11,620 bases of DNA. Source: CAZESS01 sp964594625. Lineage in GTDB: Archaea; Thermoplasmatota; E2; UBA202; DSCA01. Location: the NCBI GenBank assembly GCA_964594625.1, contig CAZQNC010000038.1, positions 1 to 11,620 of the forward strand, read 5' to 3'. Below are positions 1 through 5,869 of this stretch, piece by piece. A program made the position numbers and the translations under genes. The notes beneath the pieces were generated by a model. That model was given only the letters and a program-made list of their open reading frames with translations. It ran no database searches and was not told where the DNA came from. Within the stretch, counting starts at the first letter, position 1, and every line of letters begins with the position of its first letter.

Positions 1-2
1 GG

Positions 3-713
3 CAATATGCGTTCACGGCGCCGAACGGCTCCGGCTACTACCAGTTCTACACGGCAGCCTATGACAATCTCGGCCACCATGAGCCGTACCCGCCGACAGC
101 GTCGACGGAACCGAAGGCCCGGTTGTCTGTCTCATACAACCACACGTTTGACCTCTGGTATAACACGACCGGATGGAACTTCGTCACCGTTCCGGTGAAG
201 CAGCCCGGCATCCGGCGAGCCGGTGACCTGGTGAACTACATCAACCAGTTTTCGCCTGATGCCTGTACGGTCGTCGTGCGATGGGACAGAGATACGCAGC
301 GATACTACAGCTACATTGCCGGAGGCTCGGAAGACCATAATTTCTCCATCGTGCCTGGAGAGAGCTACTGGGTCTTCGTCAAGCACAACATCTCGTCGGT
401 GTATATGGAGGGCTGCCTGCACGAGTACGATGACATCAATCTGACACTCAAAGCAGGATACAGTTTCCTGGGCTGGGCAAACCTGGAGGATACCACGGCC
501 AGGAATCTCACCGGGAACATTTCTGGTGCAACAGTCATGTCGAAGTGGAATGCCACTGCCCAAGAATGGTTTGAACCTTCGTATACATCGGGTGTAAACC
601 CGGTACTGAGTTTCGACATTCCGACCGGCGAATGCGTCGTGGTCTTCAGGCCGGAGGCTCCTGTAATATACTGGCATGGCGGACGGGACATGCTCACGTT
701 GCCCCCGCCCTAA
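3..713 (+). CDS. C-terminal part of a secreted/surface protein with two tandem repeat domains (5' end outside window)
   Basis: The reading frame is open from base 3, so the start lies upstream of the window; 236 residues are visible, ending at TAA (711-713). The first 30 or so residues resemble the end of an Ig/PKD-like segment of the 'YxFYTxAxDNxGxxE' type, which is common in archaeal exported proteins. Two related units follow, at roughly residues 54-127 and 150-216. Each has a 'GW/GY..F....' opening, a central 'TVV/TVM..W...' strand and a closing 'PGE/TGE...V.F' strand. Eight N-glycosylation sequons are visible (N46, N54, N113, N129, N146, N168, N172, N183), which suits an exported archaeal protein. 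No transmembrane anchor or sorting signal is visible at the C terminus, which ends in Leu-Pro-Pro-Pro. It may be a cell-envelope or secreted protein; its ligand or enzymatic role is unknown. A TTG at 123 is in frame but lies inside the continuous ORF, so it is unlikely to be a real start. Confidence 0.75.
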   Translation, partial: QYAFTAPNGSGYYQFYTAAYDNLGHHEPYPPTASTEPKARLSVSYNHTFDLWYNTTGWNFVTVPVKQPGIRRAGDLVNYINQFSPDACTVVVRWDRDTQRYYSYIAGGSEDHNFSIVPGESYWVFVKHNISSVYMEGCLHEYDDINLTLKAGYSFLGWANLEDTTARNLTGNISGATVMSKWNATAQEWFEPSYTSGVNPVLSFDIPTGECVVVFRPEAPVIYWHGGRDMLTLPPP

Positions 714-733
714 TGTCTTCTCCCCCTCTTCCC

Positions 734-743
734 TTTCTTTTTT
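734..743 (+). terminator. T-rich terminator after the surface protein gene
   Basis: About 20 nt after the stop codon there is a pyrimidine-rich stretch containing TTTC followed by six T residues. Archaeal RNA polymerase terminates at such non-template T-tracts without needing a hairpin. It separates the surface protein gene from the downstream five-gene unit. The call rests on composition and position only. Confidence 0.45.
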
Positions 744-751
744 CCCAAAAC

Positions 752-760
752 CTTTTTTAA
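752..760 (+). promoter_or_regulatory. TATA-like box for the zinc-ribbon/queA/tgt/pyrF/pyrE unit
   Basis: The sequence CTTTTTTAA is centred about 25 nt upstream of the ATG at 781, with an A-rich stretch (AAAACC) just before it as a possible BRE. Archaeal transcription starts about 25 nt after the TATA centre, so the transcript would begin at or very near the start codon (leaderless). No Shine-Dalgarno sequence precedes 781, which agrees. Confidence 0.5.
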
Positions 761-780
761 GGCGGGCTTGATGTCTTATC

Positions 781-1350
781 ATGGCTGATGAGCAGGAGTT
801 ACAGCATCTCAGAGTCGTTCTTGATTACCTTCCCTGCGAGGACTGCGAGGACCGGGTGCCCGCGGAGGAACGCCGGTACCTGTGCTCGATCTGCAACCGT
901 ATAAGCAGAAATGTTTCCGCGGAGATAGCGGTGCCCCGCTGGCGGGCGGAGAACGGCAGCGTTGTCGCCGTGGAAGGCCGGGACATCGAGGAGCTGCGCC
1001 CCGAGATCTCAATGGTGGAGGAGGAAGCGGAGGAAGAACCGGAGGAATACCTGACCGAGGAGCTCGAGGTGCTCGAGGTCGGCGTCGAGGTCCCCGAGCC
1101 GGAAGACGAGGAGCCCGAGGGGGACGAGGAGCTGCCTGAATGGGAGACGGTGGACGAGGAGCCGCACACCGTCGGCGAGTACACCCTGTACACCAAGGAG
1201 GCCATCCTGCGCGGCGGCCGCAAACAGCAGATCTTTTTTTATGCGAAAAAAGAAAAAAAGGATGCCACTCCCTGCGCCAAGCCCGACGGCTACAAGGTCA
1301 AGGTCAACGGCAAAACCGGGTTGCCCGTCCTCAAAAAGAAAAAAAAGTAG
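781..1350 (+). CDS. Zinc-ribbon protein with a long acidic linker and basic C terminus, function unknown
   Basis: This is a 189-aa protein in three parts. Residues 19-38 hold two CxxC pairs (C19, C22, C35, C38), a likely small zinc ribbon. Residues about 66-128 are extremely rich in Glu and Asp and probably disordered. Residues about 133-189 form a compact basic segment, with 'GEYTLYTKE..LRGGRKQ.IFF' followed by 'PDGYKVKVNGKTGLPVLK' and a final run of five lysines. This C-terminal motif looks like a small domain seen in various archaeal proteins, but I cannot name a family with certainty. The charge layout (zinc ribbon, acid, base) would suit a nucleic-acid- or ribosome-associated protein; that is inference. 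It is first in a tight operon, ending 6 nt before queA. The start ATG at 781 fits the upstream TATA box. The C-terminal coding region contains T7 and A7-A8 tracts. Confidence 0.7.
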   Translation: MADEQELQHLRVVLDYLPCEDCEDRVPAEERRYLCSICNRISRNVSAEIAVPRWRAENGSVVAVEGRDIEELRPEISMVEEEAEEEPEEYLTEELEVLEVGVEVPEPEDEEPEGDEELPEWETVDEEPHTVGEYTLYTKEAILRGGRKQQIFFYAKKEKKDATPCAKPDGYKVKVNGKTGLPVLKKKKK

Positions 1351-1356
1351 CCGACA

Positions 1357-2361
1357 ATGCACATCGAGGACTTCGACTACCAGCTGCCAGAGGAAGCCAT
1401 CGCGCAGCAGCCCGCCGTCCCCCGCGACAGCTGCCGCCTGCTGGTCATGGACGACGGCATCCGCCATCACCGTTTTACCGACATCGTCACATATCTGCAT
1501 GACGGAGACGTTTTAGTGCTCAACGACACCAGGGTGCGGCACGCCCGCATCCACGCCCGCAAGGACACCGGGGGAAAGGTCGAGCTGCTCGTGCTGGGCC
1601 GTGAGCGCAACGCATACCGGTGCATGGTCAAAGGCCGCGTTCATGAAGGCACCGTCATCATGCTCCCCGATGGACACACCGCCACCGTCATTGAGAAGGA
1701 CGGCGGCATATGCCGCCTGGACATCCAGCTGGACATGGAAGAGCTGGAGGCGATGGGCGACATGCCCCTGCCACCATACATAAAAGCCGACCTTGACGCG
1801 GAGACAAAGAAACGATACCAGTGCGTCTACGCCGACGAAACAGGTTCCGTGGCCGCCCCGACCGCCGGCCTCCATTTCACATCCGATTTGCTGGACAATA
1901 TCCGGGGCAGCGGCGTCACGGTGGCCACCGTCACCCTGCACGTGGGCATCGGGACATTCATGCCCGTCAGAGGCCAGCACGTCGAGGAGCACGAGATGCA
2001 GCCCGAATACTACGCCATCGACCAGGCAGCGGCAGACGCCATCAACCGGGCAGCGGGCGACGTCATCGCCGTGGGCACCACCACCATCCGGGCCCTGGAA
2101 AGCGCCACCGCCAACGGCCAGGTGCAGCCCGGCGAACGCTGGACAGACCTGTTCATCTACCCCGGCTACCGGTGGCAGTCGCCCATCGCCGGCATGCTCA
2201 CCAACTTCCATCTGCCGGAATCCACGCCGCTGCTCATGGTCTGCGCCTACGCCGGCAGAGAGCGTATCATGCAGGCCTACCATGAGGCCCTGCGGCACGG
2301 CTACCGGTTCCTCAGCTTCGGGGACGCCATGCTCATCCGGGAGGCACCATGTTCGAGATAA
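1357..2361 (+). CDS. queA: S-adenosylmethionine:tRNA ribosyltransferase-isomerase (epoxyqueuosine synthesis)
   Basis: QueA transfers and isomerises the ribosyl part of S-adenosylmethionine onto preQ1 already placed in tRNA position 34, giving epoxyqueuosine. The 334-aa product is close to the usual 340-350 aa. It shows the family motifs in order: 'FDYQLPEE.IAQ.P' at the N terminus, LNDTRV (55-60), PPYI (139-142), YQCVYA (154-159), GSVAAPTAGLHF (163-174), LHVGIGTFMPV (194-204), GTTTIRALE (240-248), TNFHLPEST (282-290) and YRFLSFGDAML (316-326). It looks intact. The start at 1357 is 6 nt after the previous stop with no clear Shine-Dalgarno, so translational coupling is likely. The gene overlaps tgt by 13 nt (2349-2361), matching the order of the pathway, in which TGT makes the QueA substrate. 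QueA is typical of bacteria; archaea usually make archaeosine instead, so its presence among archaeal-style genes is unusual. Confidence 0.95.
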   Translation: MHIEDFDYQLPEEAIAQQPAVPRDSCRLLVMDDGIRHHRFTDIVTYLHDGDVLVLNDTRVRHARIHARKDTGGKVELLVLGRERNAYRCMVKGRVHEGTVIMLPDGHTATVIEKDGGICRLDIQLDMEELEAMGDMPLPPYIKADLDAETKKRYQCVYADETGSVAAPTAGLHFTSDLLDNIRGSGVTVATVTLHVGIGTFMPVRGQHVEEHEMQPEYYAIDQAAADAINRAAGDVIAVGTTTIRALESATANGQVQPGERWTDLFIYPGYRWQSPIAGMLTNFHLPESTPLLMVCAYAGRERIMQAYHEALRHGYRFLSFGDAMLIREAPCSR

Positions 2362-3407
2362 CGGCCCGACAGGGGCAGGCCCGAGCCGGCGTGCTGCACA
2401 CCCGGCACGGCGACATCCAGACCCCGGTGTTTCTCCCCGTGGCCACCAAGGGAGCCATCAAAACGCTGACCCCGATGGAGGCCTGGACAACCGGGAGCAG
2501 GATGCTCATCGTCAACGCCCTCCACCTCTACCGGCGGGGCAGGGAACGCGTCCGGCGCGCCGGTGGCATCCATTCATTTATGGGATGGAAAGGCGCCATC
2601 GTCAGCGACAGCGGCGGCTTCCAGCTCATCAAGCAGTTTCCCTGCGAGATAGGCACCGATGGCGTCCGGTTCACCATGCCCGACGGCACCCGGGACATTT
2701 TCACCCCTGAAAAGTCCATCGAGGTACAGGAGTCATTGGGCGTCGACATCGCCCTGGCGCTCGACGACTGCCCCTCCTATCCCGCATCGCCTGAGCGCGT
2801 CACGTCTGCGGTGGACACCACCATCAGATGGGCGGAGCGCAGCCAGGGCCGCGGCCGGTTCACCATCCTCCAGGGCGGCACCGTCGAGGGAGAGCGGGTC
2901 CGCTGCGCCCGGGCCATCGCCGGCATGGACTTCGACGGCTACGCCATCGGCGGCCTCTGCATCGGCGAGCCGAAGGAGATGATGCACAGGATGGTCGAGG
3001 CAACCATGCCCCATCTGCCACCCAGGAAGCCGCGGCATCTCATGGGCGTCGGCTCGCCGGAGGACATCTGGCGCGCCGTCACAGCCGGCATCGACATCTT
3101 CGACAGCGCCTATCCGACGCGGAACGCCCGCCACGGCACCATTTTCATCCCCGGGGGCAAGGTCAACCTGGGGCGAGCAAAAACCGCCGGCGGGGTGATA
3201 GACGAAACCTGCGACTGCTACACCTGCCGGCATGTCACCCTGGACTACCTCAACCACCTGTTCCGGGAAAAAGACCCGCTCGGGGCGCGCCTGGCCACCA
3301 TCCACAATCTCACCCATGTCAACCGAGTGGTTGCAGCAGCCAGGGAGCTCATCCAGACGGGAAAAACCCTTAAAACGAACGCGGGCATACAGTTTGATGC
3401 TGTTTGA
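2349..3407 (+). CDS. tgt: tRNA-guanine transglycosylase, bacterial type
   Basis: TGT swaps guanine in tRNA for a 7-deazaguanine base, preQ1 in bacteria. The 352-aa protein has the single-domain bacterial layout, without the C-terminal PUA region of archaeosine TGT. Visible residues by comparison with Zymomonas TGT: DSGGFQ (87-92, general acid/base Asp87), D139 and C141 in the base pocket, Q175, GGL (201-203), nucleophile Asp252 in 'FDSAYPTRNARHG', and zinc ligands C288, C290, C293 and H319 with the normal spacing. Ile205 occupies the site that is Val in preQ1-using bacterial enzymes and Gly in queuine-using eukaryotic enzymes, which supports preQ1 use. Some positions look archaeal-like (FDSA rather than FDC; 'NALHLYRRG' near 56-64). 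It overlaps queA by 13 nt and the next gene by 11 nt, so coordinated translation is likely. An archaeosine TGT is less likely given the missing PUA and the queA partner. Confidence 0.93.
   Translation: MFEITARQGQARAGVLHTRHGDIQTPVFLPVATKGAIKTLTPMEAWTTGSRMLIVNALHLYRRGRERVRRAGGIHSFMGWKGAIVSDSGGFQLIKQFPCEIGTDGVRFTMPDGTRDIFTPEKSIEVQESLGVDIALALDDCPSYPASPERVTSAVDTTIRWAERSQGRGRFTILQGGTVEGERVRCARAIAGMDFDGYAIGGLCIGEPKEMMHRMVEATMPHLPPRKPRHLMGVGSPEDIWRAVTAGIDIFDSAYPTRNARHGTIFIPGGKVNLGRAKTAGGVIDETCDCYTCRHVTLDYLNHLFREKDPLGARLATIHNLTHVNRVVAAARELIQTGKTLKTNAGIQFDAV
3368..3376 (+). promoter_or_regulatory. Possible internal TATA-like box ahead of the pyrF-like gene
   Basis: CCTTAAAAC lies inside the end of tgt, centred about 25 nt before the ATG at 3397. 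In GC-rich surroundings this AT-rich patch at leaderless-promoter spacing could give separate expression of the pyrF-like/pyrE-like pair. It may also simply be Lys-Thr codons. Confidence 0.3.
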
Positions 3408-4110
3408 AACAAATCACGGGGTCATCGTCGCCTGCGACGTCGACACCCTCGACGCTTTTGAAGCGCTCGTCAGGGAAACCTGCCACGTCGACGGCGTTGT
3501 CGGCTACAAGATCGGTACCACCCTGGGCCTGGCCTACGGGCTCCAGCCATTGACCGACACGGTGTCGGAACACTGCGACCTGCCCGTCATATACGACCAT
3601 CAGAAGGCGGCCACGGACATCCCGCAGATGGGCGAGCCCTTTGCCAGGGTCTGCAAAAACGGGGGCGTGGACAGCGTCATCCTGTTCCCGCAGGCCGGCC
3701 CCGAAACCGAAAAAGCGTTCATCAGCGCCGTCGTCGAGCACGACATGGAGCCCATGGTCGGCGGCGAAATGACCCATCCCGGCTACCTCGCCAGCGAGCA
3801 GGGCTACCTCCGCAGCGACGCGCCACCGGATATGTACCGGCTGGCCGCCGAACACGACGTCACCTTTTTCATCGTGCCCGGCAACCGGCCGGCTGCACTG
3901 CGACGCTACCATGACCTGCTGACGGGGCTCATGGACCGGCCGGCGTTCTGCATGCCCGGCATCGGCCGGCAGGGCGGCTCCATCAGCAAGGCGTTTGAGC
4001 AACTGGGCGGCGCAGCGAAATATGCCATCGTGGGCTCAGCCATCTACACGAGCGACGACCCGGAGACGGCGGCCCGCCGGCTTGCAGAGGAGGCACTGGC
4101 GTTTGAGTGA
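3397..4110 (+). CDS. pyrF: Divergent orotidine-5'-phosphate decarboxylase / HUMPS-family protein
   Basis: The 237-aa TIM-barrel protein belongs to the orotidine-5'-phosphate decarboxylase (OMPDC)/3-hexulose-6-phosphate synthase superfamily. OMPDC makes UMP from OMP. Visible markers are D14 ('VACD'), K38 ('GYKIG'), a DxxKxxxDIP motif at 67-76, 'PGIGRQGGS' at 187-195 and 'IVGSAIY' at 211-217. Two points differ from the textbook family. The catalytic D-x-K-x-x-D is spaced as D67-x2-K70-x3-D74, and the phosphate-binding Arg of the final 'VGRxI' is Ser214. Adjacency to an orotate phosphoribosyltransferase homologue supports a pyrimidine role, and this may be a recognised archaeal variant rather than a new activity. 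The ATG at 3397 is chosen because similarity begins there; upstream in-frame codons only translate tgt in another frame. It overlaps tgt by 11 nt and is followed after 4 nt by the pyrE-like gene. Confidence 0.75.
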   Translation: MLFETNHGVIVACDVDTLDAFEALVRETCHVDGVVGYKIGTTLGLAYGLQPLTDTVSEHCDLPVIYDHQKAATDIPQMGEPFARVCKNGGVDSVILFPQAGPETEKAFISAVVEHDMEPMVGGEMTHPGYLASEQGYLRSDAPPDMYRLAAEHDVTFFIVPGNRPAALRRYHDLLTGLMDRPAFCMPGIGRQGGSISKAFEQLGGAAKYAIVGSAIYTSDDPETAARRLAEEALAFE

Positions 4111-4114
4111 TACC

Positions 4115-4831
4115 ATGGACGAGCAGGACATCATGACCGGGCTGTACGAACACGGGCTCATCAGGACATGGCATCGGGACCGACCTGAGGGCTGGACGCT
4201 GGTATCCGGCCTCTGGAGCCCCTTCTACATCAACCTCCGGGCGCTCCCCGGATATCCCCGGCTGTTCATGGCGGTCGGCGAACGACTGGGTGAGATGATA
4301 CTGGAGCGATGCGACGTGGACAGCGTCATGGGCATCGCCATGGCCGGCATCCCGCTTGCCTCTGCGGTGGCGGTGCAGCACGGCGTTCCCATGCTCTACA
4401 CCCGGAAGCTCCAGGGCGTAAAATCCCTGGAGGCGCTCCGCACGGCAGCCTCGCAGTACGGACAGCATGCTCTGGTCGAGGGGGCCATGCGGGACGGCGA
4501 CCGCGTGGTCGCGCTCGATGACCTGGTCACACGGTTTGACAGCAAGCTGGTGGCCGTCGAGCAGCTGGCCATGGAAGCCGACCGCCGCAACGTGGCCGTC
4601 ACCTGCAGCGACGTGGCGGTCCTCGTCGACCGGGAGCAGGGCGCCGGCGACATCGCCGCCCAACACGGCATCCGGCTGCACGCGCTGATACCCTTCCAGA
4701 GCCGGGGAATCGACTGGCTCCGCGACGTCTTCGCCGAGGTGGAATACGACGTCATCAGCGACTACCTCCACGACAGCGACAAATACCAGGATGAGCAGCG
4801 CCGCCGCGACATCATCGCCTCCTTCGAATAG
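4115..4831 (+). CDS. pyrE: Divergent orotate phosphoribosyltransferase-family protein
   Basis: The family joins orotate to PRPP to give OMP, the substrate of the preceding gene's product. The 238-aa protein keeps several OPRT hallmarks: 'LVSGLWSPFYINLR' (29-42), 'GIAMAGIPLASAVA' (73-86), 'RKLQGVK' (97-103), 'YGQHALVEG' (115-123) and 'VLVDREQGAG' (169-178). The PRPP-binding motif is altered. Where OPRTs have about DDVxTxGxS, this has D135-D-L-V-T-R-F-D-S143, without the glycine of the 5'-phosphate loop. An extra segment (about 104-114) sits between the lysine-rich and YG loops, and the C-terminal tail is charged. ATG at 4115 is preferred over in-frame codons inside the upstream gene because the homologous region starts there, 4 nt after that stop. 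The final 20 nt overlap the end of the convergent flavoprotein gene. OPRT is the best call; a related phosphoribosyltransferase with another base is possible. Confidence 0.78.
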   Translation: MDEQDIMTGLYEHGLIRTWHRDRPEGWTLVSGLWSPFYINLRALPGYPRLFMAVGERLGEMILERCDVDSVMGIAMAGIPLASAVAVQHGVPMLYTRKLQGVKSLEALRTAASQYGQHALVEGAMRDGDRVVALDDLVTRFDSKLVAVEQLAMEADRRNVAVTCSDVAVLVDREQGAGDIAAQHGIRLHALIPFQSRGIDWLRDVFAEVEYDVISDYLHDSDKYQDEQRRRDIIASFE

Positions 4832-5867
4832 CCCGCCGGCGGTAGCCGTGCAGTGTCCACCATCGGATGAGCTTTTTCAGCAGTCCGGGCAGCCGTCCGT
4901 CCGTGCTCCATCGATGCCATGACAGGATGCCGTGCCGGCTGCCCAGGCTGATGACCATGGGCGTCGGCCGCGGTTGGTAGGCAACCCTCGATCCATCCCC
5001 GTCCTGGATGATGTTTTTCGCGATGACCCGGGCGTGGCGCTCGGCGTTCTGCGCCGTTTTTTCCTCCCGGACGTTGGTGACGTCGCCGCCGGCGTAGATG
5101 TGCGGGTACCCGGGCAGCTGCAAAAAATCGTTCACTCTGACGGCGTTGCGTTCGTCGAGCACCCCGTCCAGCCCGCCAAGAAATGTGGGGTTGTGGCGGA
5201 TGCCCGTGCACCAGACCGCTGCATCTGCAGCGATCTCCCGGCCGCCGTCGGTGACAAACAGGTCGCCATGGCGGTCGACCACCTTTTCACCCAGCACCAC
5301 ATGGGCGCCATGCCGCTCGAGGAACCGCTGGGCGTGCCGCGATGCCGACGGCGGGTTGCGCTCCAGCAATCGGTCATGCGAGTGTACCACCGTTACATGC
5401 AGATACGGCATTTTTTCTACGAGCTCGGCGGCCAGCTCGATGCCGATCAATCCGCCGCCCACGATTAGCACATGGCCTGCATCCTGCACGGCATTTGCCA
5501 GCGCCAGCGCCTCCGCTACAGATGTGAGCGTATACACATCGGTGGCGTCGTCGAGCAGCACGGGATAGATGACGCCGGTGGCCACCACCGCCCGGTCAAA
5601 CGATACCCGCTCGCGCCTGGTTTCAACCATGTCCGGGGTCAGATGGACGACGTCGCCAACGACGACACGGGCCCGGGGTAAAAACTCCTGGATGCGCACG
5701 GACAACGTGAGGTCGCGACCCGGGTCGCAGACCAGCCGGTGGACGCCCGGCGTGTACTCGAAAAACGGTGTCCGGTCCACCAATGTCACCGCTACATCCG
5801 GCTGCCGCTGCAGCTTTCTGGCGACCAGCGCCCCGCAGAAGCCCCCGCCGACGACGGCGACGTCCAT
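4812..5867 (-). CDS. FAD-dependent NADH dehydrogenase-like oxidoreductase (NDH-2/FSP1-like)
   Basis: This is a two-dinucleotide-fold flavoprotein of 351 aa. The FAD Rossmann motif GGGFCG is at 7-12, FSP1/NDH-2-like 'FFEYTPGVHRLV' at 35-46, 'AVVATG' at 93-98, the NAD(P)H-binding GGGLIGIE at 137-144, and the second FAD motif 'IYAGGDVTN' at 257-265. There is no CxxC redox pair near the first FAD motif, so it is not a disulfide reductase of the thioredoxin or lipoamide type. The C-terminal 25 or so residues are amphipathic and very basic ('LLKKLIRWW', then many Arg), a plausible membrane-surface anchor, as in NDH-2-type quinone reductases. The likely role is electron transfer from NAD(P)H to a quinone or other acceptor; the acceptor is not evident from sequence. 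The start is 2 nt after the aldehyde dehydrogenase stop, so the two are co-transcribed. Its 3' end overlaps pyrE by 20 nt, tail to tail. Confidence 0.82.
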   Translation of the reverse strand: MDVAVVGGGFCGALVARKLQRQPDVAVTLVDRTPFFEYTPGVHRLVCDPGRDLTLSVRIQEFLPRARVVVGDVVHLTPDMVETRRERVSFDRAVVATGVIYPVLLDDATDVYTLTSVAEALALANAVQDAGHVLIVGGGLIGIELAAELVEKMPYLHVTVVHSHDRLLERNPPSASRHAQRFLERHGAHVVLGEKVVDRHGDLFVTDGGREIAADAAVWCTGIRHNPTFLGGLDGVLDERNAVRVNDFLQLPGYPHIYAGGDVTNVREEKTAQNAERHARVIAKNIIQDGDGSRVAYQPRPTPMVISLGSRHGILSWHRWSTDGRLPGLLKKLIRWWTLHGYRRRAIRRRR

Positions 5868-5869
5868 GC

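Noticed and set aside
1012..1145. GAG/GAA-rich low-complexity stretch that looks like a DNA repeat
   Set aside because: It is the codon pattern of the acidic linker in the zinc-ribbon protein, not a regular tandem repeat or a CRISPR array.
1793..2710. Plus-strand open frame (305 codons) overlapping queA and tgt
   Set aside because: It is an alternate frame of two strongly recognised genes and is rich in Pro/Arg/Ser, as expected from GC-rich third positions.
3232..3396. N-terminal extension of the pyrF-like frame back into tgt
   Set aside because: This translates the tgt C-terminal coding region in another frame and gives a Ser/Thr/Arg-rich segment unlike the OMPDC family; similarity begins at the ATG at 3397.
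3995..4114. N-terminal extension of the pyrE-like frame back into the pyrF-like gene
   Set aside because: It would read the end of the upstream gene in another frame. The ATG at 4115 directly after that stop gives a family-sized protein.
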